A stretch of 64,000 nucleotides of DNA from Mucilaginibacter sp. cycad4. GTDB taxonomy: Bacteria > Bacteroidota > Bacteroidia > Sphingobacteriales > Sphingobacteriaceae. Every line of letters begins with the position of its first letter. The first letter of the stretch is position 1. The notes beneath the pieces are model-generated. The model had not been told where the DNA came from. It made no database searches and saw only the letters and a list, made by a program, of their open reading frames with translations. The DNA lies in contig NZ_CP139559.1 of assembly GCF_034263275.1 (NCBI RefSeq), forward strand, positions 3,410,001 to 3,474,000, in the 5' to 3' direction. Position numbers and translations under genes: made by a program. Of this stretch, positions 37,659 through 44,551 are shown piece after piece.

Positions 37659-38843
37659 CTAAAAAAATATGTCTGAAAAAATCTGATTGGTTTCTGGTTT
37701 AAGTAGCGATGCCGTTGCATTGGGCAGGTCGATAGTGGTTGGATTATTATTTTTATCCTTTACTTTCACAGCTATAAAACCCTGCCGGGTAAGGGGCAGC
37801 GCATTATCAGTTACTGATGCCGCCCCAAAAGTTTTACCTATATAGCGCCAGTAGGTTGCCCGGTTTTTAAACCTTAAGCTAAACACCGGCGATTTAAGCG
37901 TGGTATCCGCCTGTAACAGGTTATAAGTTGCACCGCTTGTTTTAACACAGATATCAATAAAAGCCCAGGCCGATGCATCCATGCTATAGTAAAACGGAAA
38001 ATCGTCTGTATAACCTGTAGTTGCCAGGTGGGCGGTATATAAACCTTCAGGTAAATTGCCCATATCAGCTTTGATAATACTCAAAGGCCCGGTTTCCACA
38101 CTGCTGGGCACGTTTACAACATTGCCAAAGCGATCTTTTATAGTGAGTGCCGGAGTTTTATTTGCCACCGTTACCTGGTAGGTAAATATGCGCCCAAACT
38201 GGCGGATCAAATCATTATTACTTGCGTAGGCCAGCGGTTTTCCGCCTACCAGAGGATCAGTTACCCAGTTGCCCGCCGGGGTAGCGCCCACCGCCGGGTC
38301 AAGGTTATTTTTTTTCTGGGCGATGAATAATTTAGTTGGTGCAGCCTGATTGTCAACCAGCATATCGCCGGGGTAATAATCGGTAGCAGCTTTGTACACA
38401 TTTGGTGTTGCTGTTAAAAACGGAGCCACACGCGGCGAATACGAAGGATCGTTGGTAAAAAAGTATACCATGCCATCCGGCGCCTTTAAAGGCAATGAGC
38501 TGTAGTTGGCAAAAAGCCCATCGTTAATAGCCAAACTAAAGCTAAATACGGTATTATCTGCCGGTACTATTTGCGGCTGTTCCTTCCCCCCGTTCAAAGT
38601 GTACGGGATACCGGTAATAATGCCGGTTTCTGTTTGTTTATAAACCATGTGCAAGCCTGCAAACTTTGCCCTTGTAGTTTTAGTAGGCATTACACTCATG
38701 AAACTGCCTATATCATAACGCTCCAGCATGGCCAGGCGCGCGTCGGCGCTCAGCGTGTCAAAGAGTGTGATCCCGTCATCGAGGTGATAATGATGACGGA
38801 TGTCAACCTCAAAAAGCGTTTCGTAGTTCAGGTCCAGTACCAT
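37659..38843 (-). CDS. Unknown eCIS operon protein between cap and sheath genes
   Basis: A 394-residue protein that I do not recognise. It has no signal peptide or membrane segment and is mainly beta by composition. Visible features are the N-terminal FEVDIRHHYHLDDGITLFDTL, a Tyr/Pro-rich middle (NDPSYSPRVAPFL, DYYPGDMLVDNQAAPTKLF, the latter like short carbohydrate-binding or fibre modules) and an Ig-like stretch (FTYQVTVANKTPALTIKDRFGN). Placed between the cap and sheath genes, 38 bases after the former and 18 before the latter, it is probably a structural or assembly part of the particle. Confidence 0.75.
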   Translation of the reverse strand: MVLDLNYETLFEVDIRHHYHLDDGITLFDTLSADARLAMLERYDIGSFMSVMPTKTTRAKFAGLHMVYKQTETGIITGIPYTLNGGKEQPQIVPADNTVFSFSLAINDGLFANYSSLPLKAPDGMVYFFTNDPSYSPRVAPFLTATPNVYKAATDYYPGDMLVDNQAAPTKLFIAQKKNNLDPAVGATPAGNWVTDPLVGGKPLAYASNNDLIRQFGRIFTYQVTVANKTPALTIKDRFGNVVNVPSSVETGPLSIIKADMGNLPEGLYTAHLATTGYTDDFPFYYSMDASAWAFIDICVKTSGATYNLLQADTTLKSPVFSLRFKNRATYWRYIGKTFGAASVTDNALPLTRQGFIAVKVKDKNNNPTTIDLPNATASLLKPETNQIFSDIFF

Positions 38844-38881
38844 CGGGTTATAATTTACAGGTTAATCGCCGGCGCTAATCG

Positions 38882-39466
38882 TTAGCTCAGTTTATCGCTC
38901 AGTTCTATCTTTTTAATGATGCCGCGTGTTTCTGTCACATTATCGCGCAGTATTTCAATCAGCCTAACGCGGTACAATACATATGGAAATTGTTTGCCGC
39001 CCAGTGTACTCCACAGGTAATTGGCCTGCTCAAATGTGGGCGAGTAGATATCAAGTATGAGGCGAAAATCGCCGAGGCCTACTTTTGTGGTCGGGCTGTT
39101 TTGCTTGGTAAAAGTGCTCTTCCCCTGAAAAAATTCGACGATATGCGACAGGAAGATCAGTGATTTTTCATAAGAAGAATCCAGGCAGGCCGAAAACAAA
39201 ACATACAGGTTAAGGTACATCGGCGCGTTGCGATAGTTGATATCATCGCCGTTGCGTACATAATTGGGTATATTTTTCATGGTAAACTCTTCGGAGATAT
39301 TTACCAGTGTCACCAGGATATTTTCAAGCCCTTTGATCTCATCATCACTCAGGTGGGCCACGTTTTTAAGCTGGGTGAAGCTTGAGCTGAGCCCGCTGTT
39401 CCCGTCGGTTGTTTTGAGATAGTTATTTAACTGTTCGGCTAAAAAACTTACGGTTTGGTAAATCAT
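38882..39466 (-). CDS. Pvc16/DUF4255 family tail cap protein (Afp16-like)
   Basis: A 194-residue protein of the DUF4255/Pvc16 N-terminal family: NVAHLSDDEIKGLENILVTL, NLYVLFSACLDSSYEKSLIF, ILDIYSPTFEQANYLWSTLGG and the ending PYVLYRVRLIEI. In Afp and PVC the homologue caps the end of tube and sheath and stops growth. It is the first gene of the eCIS run; upstream lie a candidate promoter and two inverted repeats. In Afp/PVC the cap gene is near the end of the cluster, so here its order is rearranged, as in other Bacteroidota loci. Confidence 0.88.
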   Translation of the reverse strand: MIYQTVSFLAEQLNNYLKTTDGNSGLSSSFTQLKNVAHLSDDEIKGLENILVTLVNISEEFTMKNIPNYVRNGDDINYRNAPMYLNLYVLFSACLDSSYEKSLIFLSHIVEFFQGKSTFTKQNSPTTKVGLGDFRLILDIYSPTFEQANYLWSTLGGKQFPYVLYRVRLIEILRDNVTETRGIIKKIELSDKLS

Positions 39467-39515
39467 GATAATTAGATGTTTATAGGTGGTTGCAGGTTGG
39501 CTGCTGATGTTAATC

Positions 39516-39548
39516 CAAAGTTGGGCATCTGGCTTTAGTAACGTGCAA
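39516..39548 (-). promoter_or_regulatory. Candidate eCIS operon promoter
   Basis: On the minus strand CAACTTTG (39516-39523) is one base from the Bacteroidota -7 consensus TAnnTTTG, with TTG (39546-39548) 22 bases upstream as a possible -33 element. Transcription would start about 40 bases before the cap gene ATG. The -33 element falls inside the 9-bp inverted repeat at 39539-39562. Confidence 0.3.
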
Positions 39549-39562
39549 GTGTATGCACGTTA
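39539..39562. repeat. Inverted repeat over candidate eCIS promoter
   Basis: TAACGTGCA and TGCACGTTA form perfect 9-bp arms around a 6-base centre. It begins 73 bases upstream of the first eCIS gene and covers the possible -33 box. It resembles an operator for a dimeric regulator. Confidence 0.65.
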
Positions 39563-39611
39563 ATTACCACGTATTTATACGCAATTGACACACGTATAAA
39601 TACGTGGTAAT
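39563..39611. repeat. Long 19-bp inverted repeat upstream of eCIS operon
   Basis: The arm ATTACCACGTATTTATACG (39563-39581) is matched perfectly by its reverse complement at 39593-39611 around an 11-base spacer. It directly abuts the shorter inverted repeat. No T-run follows on either strand, so it is not a standard intrinsic terminator. It may be an upstream operator or activator site. Confidence 0.75.
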
Positions 39612-39784
39612 GAATAGGTTAAAAGAACACAAAACCTTTAATCTATAGTTAAAACGGGCTTTTTATATTTAAGTATTTACAGCCAAACAGGCCTAAGGTT
39701 AAAAACCATGAATTTTAGCGCGGCGCGGATCTGCACATTTTCGGTGCTCCTGTACTTCAGATAATTAGCCGAAGGCAAGTGTTG

Positions 39785-39834
39785 CTATCCTAAAGGATAC
39801 CGGTATCCTTTAGGATAGTAGTATCTTTTTGATA
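39785..39834. promoter_or_regulatory. Three-site tandem operator upstream of azoreductase
   Basis: Positions 39785-39818 form a perfect 34-bp palindrome made of two TATCC-N4-GGATA units (39786-39799 and 39804-39817). A third, weaker unit TATC-N5-GATA follows at 39822-39834. The unit starts are exactly 18 bases apart. This looks like a repeated binding site for a dimeric regulator, for example of the HxlR or MarR families that often control quinone reductases; the family is inferred. Confidence 0.65.
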
Positions 39835-39845
39835 GTTAATCAAGG

Positions 39846-39853
39846 TAATTTTG
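39846..39853 (+). promoter_or_regulatory. -7 box of azoreductase promoter
   Basis: TAATTTTG matches the Bacteroidota -7 consensus TAnnTTTG exactly and lies 20 bases before the ATG. No good -33 TTTG at 19-21 bases is seen; the tandem operator occupies that area. AAAGAG just before the ATG may be the ribosome-binding site. Confidence 0.5.
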
Positions 39854-39872
39854 CTTTACAAAATAAAGAGCA

Positions 39873-40469
39873 ATGAAAATATTACATCTCATCAGCAGCC
39901 CGCAGGGCGAAGCATCATTCAGCGTAAAATTAGGCAACGCCATTGTGGGCGAATTACAATCGGCCCATCCGGATCATACTTTAACCACACATGATTTAAC
40001 CGCCACCCCATTTCCACACCTGGAAGAAGCACACATTACATCTTTTTTCACTCCTGAAGAAAAAAGGACACCCGAGCTTGTTGAAGCCGTTAAACATTCG
40101 GACGAGGCAATTGCCGAACTGATGAACGCAGACGCTGTAGTTATCGATACACCAATGTACAACTTCGGTATTCCATCGACCTTAAAAACATGGATAGACC
40201 ATATTGCCCGTGCAGGCAAAACTTTCAAATACGATGGAAAAACACCTGAGGGACTGGTTAAAAATAAAAAAGTATACCTTGCCATTTCATCTGGTGGAGT
40301 ATATTCTGAAGGGTTTATGAAAGCTTATGATTTTACCGAACCTTATTTAAGAGCAGCTTTAGGTTTTTTAGGAATGACAGATATTAAAGCGTTCAGGGTT
40401 GAAGGCATAAAAGTGCCGGGTTTACAGGAAACGGCTTTAGATAAAGCGATACAGGCTATTGAGCTTTAA
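39873..40469 (+). CDS. azoR: FMN-dependent NADH-azoreductase / quinone reductase
   Basis: A 198-residue flavodoxin-fold enzyme. The start MKILHLISSPQGEASFS is the FMN-phosphate-binding loop, and MYNFGIPSTLKTWIDHIARAG and AISSGGVYSEG are conserved AzoR motifs. Members reduce azo dyes and quinones with NADH in two-electron steps, protecting against thiol and quinone stress. The gene stands alone, with a three-site operator upstream and a strong terminator downstream. Length is normal for AzoR. The divergent eCIS operon shares the intergenic region, but no regulatory link is shown. Confidence 0.9.
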   Translation: MKILHLISSPQGEASFSVKLGNAIVGELQSAHPDHTLTTHDLTATPFPHLEEAHITSFFTPEEKRTPELVEAVKHSDEAIAELMNADAVVIDTPMYNFGIPSTLKTWIDHIARAGKTFKYDGKTPEGLVKNKKVYLAISSGGVYSEGFMKAYDFTEPYLRAALGFLGMTDIKAFRVEGIKVPGLQETALDKAIQAIEL

Positions 40470-40473
40470 TTTA

Positions 40474-40509
40474 AACAAAAACGGGAGGCTAAAGCCTCCC
40501 GTTTTTGTT
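40474..40509. terminator. Bidirectional terminator after azoreductase
   Basis: AAACAAAAACGGGAGG pairs with CCTCCCGTTTTTGTTT around a short CTAA(A)G-type loop; the A and T runs at the ends make it work on both strands. It separates the convergent azoreductase and metallophosphoesterase genes. Confidence 0.85.
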
Positions 40510-40524
40510 TGTGCTTTCTAACAA

Positions 40525-41667
40525 TCAAATCTTCACAACAAAGCTATCCGTTAAAACAGATGTATGTTCGTCCTCATCGGCTACGGTGTAATATTCACCG
40601 GTTAAAGTGAGCCCATTGTTAATCTTTTCAACAGCGATCTTTAAAAAGCCGTGACGGGTATCACAGCTGTATTCAAGGTTTACGCCATCAAACCGGGAAT
40701 CTTCGGGAGTAAAACCGTTATTGTCTGTTAAGGCGATGGGATGTAATTCGTCAAAACCTCCTGTACCGGCAACAATATAAGGTACTATAACTAAATCATC
40801 ATATTGCTTACTGAAACGCTGATAGTTATGTACGTGCCCACTAAAAACTATATCGGGCCTGATACCGGTTTCTTCAAAAACCCCTTCTAAAAAATCAATC
40901 ATCGGCAAACTGGCGCCATGATTAATATCTGCCGAATAAGGGGCATGGTGCATACAAAGGATAATAGCCTTATCTGGCCGCTGCATATCCGCAGATCGCA
41001 GTTCCTCCATAAACCAATCGCGCTGCTCGCGGGTAACAACGCCATATTTGGGAACATTGGTATGTAAACCGATAATAGTTGCCAGCGGGGCATCCATTGT
41101 CCAGTAAATATTGGGCTGCGGCATGCTTTTGCGGTCTATCCTTCGGCTTAACATTGCCGGGCGCGAAACCGTATCACAAAACACCGTTGTAAAAGCATCA
41201 AGGCTTTGATACGGCATTGCAGCCGCCGGATTTACATCACTATCATGGTTACCGGCTATCGCGAATATCGGCCCCGGATACATGCTGTAGGGTTCAAAAA
41301 ACTGGTCGTGATAGTTTTGAGCCTCTCCGTAGTTGTAAACAACATCGCCTAAATGGTATAAAAATTTTGGCTTGTCAGCGCCGGAAAGCACTTGATACTG
41401 TGCAGCCATTAAAGCGGCTATACGCCTTTGCGAACCGGGGTTACGGATGCTGCCGGTATCGCCCACCATATGAAAAACCATTTTATTATCAGCAATGCCG
41501 GGCACTACATCATCTACGGATAAATGATAAGGATAATCGCCGGAGGGCCCGGGCAGGGGCTGAAATTTATAGCTGTCATCCGGCTGATCTTTTTTGATGA
41601 CCGGGCCGGTGTGTTTTAATGAAGAAATTAAAGCCATCTGCTCCATGATACCGCCAAAATTACGCAA
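40525..41667 (-). CDS. Calcineurin-like metallophosphoesterase
   Basis: A 380-residue metallophosphoesterase. The metal-binding motifs are seen in order: MVGDTGS (GDxG), YHLGDVVYNYGE (GDxxYN), AIAGNHDSD (GNHD), CMHHAPYS and SGHVHNYQRF (GHxH). This set is that of purple-acid-phosphatase-like/3',5'-cAMP phosphodiesterase-like enzymes. There is no clear signal peptide. Starts at M1 (41667), M8 (MEQMAL) or M11 are possible. The substrate is unknown. The gene is alone, divergent from the lipoprotein gene. Confidence 0.85.
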   Translation of the reverse strand: MRNFGGIMEQMALISSLKHTGPVIKKDQPDDSYKFQPLPGPSGDYPYHLSVDDVVPGIADNKMVFHMVGDTGSIRNPGSQRRIAALMAAQYQVLSGADKPKFLYHLGDVVYNYGEAQNYHDQFFEPYSMYPGPIFAIAGNHDSDVNPAAAMPYQSLDAFTTVFCDTVSRPAMLSRRIDRKSMPQPNIYWTMDAPLATIIGLHTNVPKYGVVTREQRDWFMEELRSADMQRPDKAIILCMHHAPYSADINHGASLPMIDFLEGVFEETGIRPDIVFSGHVHNYQRFSKQYDDLVIVPYIVAGTGGFDELHPIALTDNNGFTPEDSRFDGVNLEYSCDTRHGFLKIAVEKINNGLTLTGEYYTVADEDEHTSVLTDSFVVKI

Positions 41668-41781
41668 CCTAATATTAAGGCAGGGTTAAATTGGGGTTTA
41701 ACGTTTAAGAAGAGCAGCTTGAGATTACCAGGGCCAAAATTCTATCAGGCCAATGGCAATTGAAGTGTTTACCTTTGCCAT

Positions 41782-42303
41782 ATGAAAAACTACAAAATAA
41801 TCTTATCTGCAACCTTGCTGGCTTTATCGGCTTGCGGTGTTAATCATGTTAAAAACACATCTGCCGGTTCTGATTCTGCTGAAAATCAAAGTAACGCTAC
41901 TGCTGCGAGTGCCAGCCTGTTTGCCAAAATGCAAATAAAGCCCACTATTAAGATTGGCGAAGCTGTTGAACTAAAATTTACAGTTTATAACGATGCCGAT
42001 ACTGCTCGTCAATTCTGCAAATGGCATACACCGTTTGAGCCGCTTATGAGCAAATATCTTGACGTTAAAGATGCAAGCGGCCAGGAAATGTTATATAAAG
42101 GCGCTATGGCCAAGAGGATTATGCCACCGCCGCCCAGCAACTATATTAAGGTGAATCCAAAGGATAGCTTAACGGCTACCATTGACCTGTTAAAGGCTTA
42201 TGACATCAGTAAACCATCAAAATATACTGTTATTTACGTAGGACAAAATATGAGCGGGCTTACAGTGAAAGATAGTGTGGAGTTTGTTTATAAAGGGAAG
42301 TAA
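41782..42303 (+). CDS. Small lipoprotein resembling aspzincin N-terminal domain
   Basis: A 173-residue protein with a lipoprotein signal (LLALSACGVNH; Cys19 would be lipidated). The mature part has a beta-sandwich pattern: VELKFTVYNDADTARQF, WHTPFEPLMSKYLDV, YKGAMAKRIMPPPPSNYI and PKDSLTATIDLLKAYDISK. This closely follows the N-terminal domain of secreted aspzincin (M35-like) peptidases, where W-TP, Y.G...KR..P and Y-dls positions are conserved, but the HExxH catalytic domain is absent. It may be an inhibitor or partner of a peptidase; this is inference. TACCTTTG five bases before the ATG fits a -7 box and would give a nearly leaderless mRNA. Confidence 0.7.
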   Translation: MKNYKIILSATLLALSACGVNHVKNTSAGSDSAENQSNATAASASLFAKMQIKPTIKIGEAVELKFTVYNDADTARQFCKWHTPFEPLMSKYLDVKDASGQEMLYKGAMAKRIMPPPPSNYIKVNPKDSLTATIDLLKAYDISKPSKYTVIYVGQNMSGLTVKDSVEFVYKGK

Positions 42304-42608
42304 GAAAGAAAATTTAATACTTCCTCTTAAGAGAATAATAAACAACGGTTGACTGTGTACATATCTTAAAAAAAGGAAAATATCATTTCGACAGAGCAGG
42401 GCAGACCGAGTGGTGGAGCGAAAGAGAAATCTTCTACGCCAAGCTTCACAACTATGCCTGTAAAAGCATGACGTAGAAGATTTCTCCTCACCTCCGCCGC
42501 ACAAATCGCATCCCCGGTTCGTCGAAATGACAGTTTTTTCAATAAGGTGTACACCTGGTAGTTCCTGAGGGAGGGAATTGCACAATCTTTTTATAACCAC
42601 TATTCGCA
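42304..42608. other. Intergenic region holding a palindromic element
   Basis: About 305 bases between the lipoprotein and the Tat-type isomerase gene, without a gene. Half of it is the inverted-repeat element at 42383-42530; the rest shows nothing. Confidence 0.5.
42383..42530. repeat. MITE-like nested inverted-repeat element
   Basis: A 148-bp element has perfect 10-bp ends, TCATTTCGAC and GTCGAAATGA, and a perfect inner 15-bp pair, GAGAAATCTTCTACG (42424-42438) and CGTAGAAGATTTCTC (42472-42486). No coding frame is evident. Such nested palindromes are typical of small dispersed non-coding repeats, either miniature transposons or REP-like sequences. Confidence 0.65.
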
Positions 42609-43547
42609 TTACCGGGCTACCGCCTTCATCTTCGCCAGTGCTGTTTTAGCTACCGTTAAAGCATCCTGAGCGTAATAACTTTTATTAAAAACCTCGAACG
42701 AGATCACCAGTGGCCTTTCGGGGTTTTTAACTATTTGGAGGATCTGTTTAAGTGGGGCGATACCGTCTCCGCAATAGACTCTGTCGGGTTCGGAGATCTG
42801 CCCGGGACTGATACCTGCCGGATAATCATTTACGTGAAAAATATCCAGCGCATGGTGTCCAACATACTTCAGGCTCTCTGCAGCCGATTGACCTTTAAAA
42901 ATATGAAACACATCTAAAAGCACGCGTGCATTGGGGTTATCACATTGGGTAGCCACATAAAGTACCTGGCTTATATGTTTTAAGTTTTGCGATCCGCCCC
43001 ACATTTCCAGCTGAGGCATAACTCCAGTTTGCTCACCCATTTTCAGGATGGCAAGGTACCGTTCTGTAACTACATCCAGATCAAGCACCGGGCCTTTGGT
43101 CATGCCGGCCGGAGGGGCTGCTATCCGATGACAGTCAATCCGCGCCAGCATTTCCATTTCCTGCTGTAACTGTTCCAGGGCTTTTTTGCGGGTAGGTTCA
43201 TCATCGGCCAGCCATGCGGCAAAACCTATAGCATCTTCAACTTTAAGGCCTAACCCGTCGATGATCTTTTTGGCTTCAGTCAGCGATCCACCACTTTGCA
43301 GATAAGTTTGCAGGGTATCTATCCAGATCTCAACCGAAGTAAAGCCGGCTTTGGCAGCTATTTCAAGCTCTTTAATAAAACCAAGGTTATGACCGCGGAT
43401 GGTACTCATGTTTAACGAGTAAACAAAACCGTTGCCCGCTTTGGGCGCTATTGGCGCTGCTGCCACGGTTCCTGCTTCGCTCAATACAGCGGCGGCTGCC
43501 GTTAAACCTATTGCTTTTAACACTTGCCTGCGGTTTAAGTTGCTCAT
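42609..43547 (-). CDS. Tat-exported TIM-barrel sugar isomerase/epimerase
   Basis: A 312-residue protein with a twin-arginine-type leader (NRRQVLKAIGLTAAAAVL) and a xylose-isomerase-like TIM barrel: FTSVEIWIDTLQ, DCHRIAAPPAGM, LEMWGG, RVLLDVFHIFKGQ, DIFHVNDYPAG and VISFEVFN. The His, Asp and Glu residues of the barrel should bind a divalent metal. Members isomerise or epimerise keto-sugars, or act on inositol derivatives. Its start is three bases after the related gene upstream, so both are co-transcribed. The substrate is unknown. Confidence 0.85.
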   Translation of the reverse strand: MSNLNRRQVLKAIGLTAAAAVLSEAGTVAAAPIAPKAGNGFVYSLNMSTIRGHNLGFIKELEIAAKAGFTSVEIWIDTLQTYLQSGGSLTEAKKIIDGLGLKVEDAIGFAAWLADDEPTRKKALEQLQQEMEMLARIDCHRIAAPPAGMTKGPVLDLDVVTERYLAILKMGEQTGVMPQLEMWGGSQNLKHISQVLYVATQCDNPNARVLLDVFHIFKGQSAAESLKYVGHHALDIFHVNDYPAGISPGQISEPDRVYCGDGIAPLKQILQIVKNPERPLVISFEVFNKSYYAQDALTVAKTALAKMKAVAR

Positions 43548-43550
43548 ATA

Positions 43551-44411
43551 CTAATCTTTTAAACCTTTCAGATAGGCAATGGTAACAGGCAATTGCTGAC
43601 TGTATGATGGACTTTCATCCTCAATAAAGTAATGTTTAATCCCGGCCTTTTTTGCAGCTTTCAGCACTCCGGGGATATCAATTTGCCCGGTACCTAAGGC
43701 AACATCATTTTTGGTGTCGGTGCCGCCGGTAAGGTCGTTAGCTACGCCTTTGCGGATATCTTTCAGGTGCATCAGTTTCATCCTCGACGCATACTTATTG
43801 ATCAATGCAGCCGGATCCTGCCCGCCATGGAACGACCACAGGATATCTATCTCGAACGAAACATATTTCGGGTCGGTATTTTGGGCGATATAATCGAACA
43901 GCGTACCATCGTTATAAGTTCCAAACTCGTAACCGTGGTTATGGTAACAGAAAGTTAAACCCGCTTCGCTCAATATTTTAACAACACGATTGAAGTCGGC
44001 AGCAGCCTTTTTGGCATCATCCAAAGTAAACTCCTTACCATGCGGAATCCAGGCAACCATCACATATTTAGCACCAAGCGTTTTGGCCAGCTTGATCACG
44101 CTGCCCGGGTCATTAACAATTGCTTCATACCCAGCCCCTGTTGATGGGATGCTGATCCCGCGGTCATCGCACATTTTCCTGAATTCCTCGGGCGGCATGC
44201 CTTTTGGCCCCTCTCCTTCAATTTCGGTTATGCCTAATGATTTAATGGTATCCAACACAGCAGCGGTAGCTTTTGGCATACTGCTGCGAAATGTATAAGC
44301 CTGCACCCCTATTGGGCCGGTAAACAGTGGCTTGCCACCTTGTGCAGACGCCTTATTTCGGCCCAGAGCCATAGTAGCTAAAAGGGCTATAAGAATGGTT
44401 GATTTTTTCAT
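43551..44411 (-). CDS. Secreted TIM-barrel sugar isomerase/epimerase
   Basis: A 286-residue protein with a signal peptide (MKKSTILIALLATMALGRNKASAQ) and a xylose-isomerase-like TIM barrel (GVQAYTFRSSM, ITEIEGEG, YVMVAWIPHG, FCYHNHGYEFG, VSFEIDILWSFHGG, MHLKDIRKG, HYFIEDES). The His/Glu/Asp metal ligands in YHNHGYEF, EIDI and HLKD are intact. It is one of two related genes in tandem and follows the ThuA-dehydrogenase gene, from which it is separated by a 140-base gap holding a palindromic repeat. A periplasmic sugar-conversion role is likely. Confidence 0.85.
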   Translation of the reverse strand: MKKSTILIALLATMALGRNKASAQGGKPLFTGPIGVQAYTFRSSMPKATAAVLDTIKSLGITEIEGEGPKGMPPEEFRKMCDDRGISIPSTGAGYEAIVNDPGSVIKLAKTLGAKYVMVAWIPHGKEFTLDDAKKAAADFNRVVKILSEAGLTFCYHNHGYEFGTYNDGTLFDYIAQNTDPKYVSFEIDILWSFHGGQDPAALINKYASRMKLMHLKDIRKGVANDLTGGTDTKNDVALGTGQIDIPGVLKAAKKAGIKHYFIEDESPSYSQQLPVTIAYLKGLKD

Positions 44412-44454
44412 GGTTAAATTGGAATAACTTTCTTTCTAAAAGCGGTTAAAAAAG

Positions 44455-44536
44455 CGTCATTGCGAGGGACGGAGCAATCCCCGATTAGCAGGTCCACCCT
44501 GTATAGTTTGGGATTGCTTCGTCCCTCGCAATGACG
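44455..44536. repeat. Palindromic dispersed repeat, copy A
   Basis: A 27-base arm starting CGTCATTGCGAGGGACGG (44455-44481) is matched by its reverse complement at 44510-44536 with one mismatch, around a 28-base loop. A diverged copy lies at 54761-54847 sharing CATTGCGA, ACG, AGCAATCCCCGATT and GCAGG. It can form a long hairpin between two genes on the minus strand. Confidence 0.75.
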
Positions 44537-44551
44537 GTATTATAATTAAAA

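Larger units (their letters stand above)
39467..39872. other. Divergent regulatory region between eCIS operon and azoreductase
   Basis: A 406-base gap without genes. The eCIS side has two inverted repeats and a candidate promoter; the azoreductase side has a tandem operator and a TAATTTTG -7 box. The middle part (about 39640-39780) shows nothing definite. Confidence 0.6.

Noticed and set aside
11339..39466. Type VI secretion system or prophage interpretation of the contractile cluster
   Set aside because: No TssJLM membrane complex, TssBC pair or ClpV is seen, and no head, packaging, integration or lysis genes. The DUF4255 cap, CIS_TMP, DUF5908 and Afp15-like ATPase identify an eCIS.
39563..39611. 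Terminator or invertible DNA switch
   Set aside because: No T-run follows the 19-bp hairpin on either strand, and the 11-base spacer is too short to be an invertible promoter segment.
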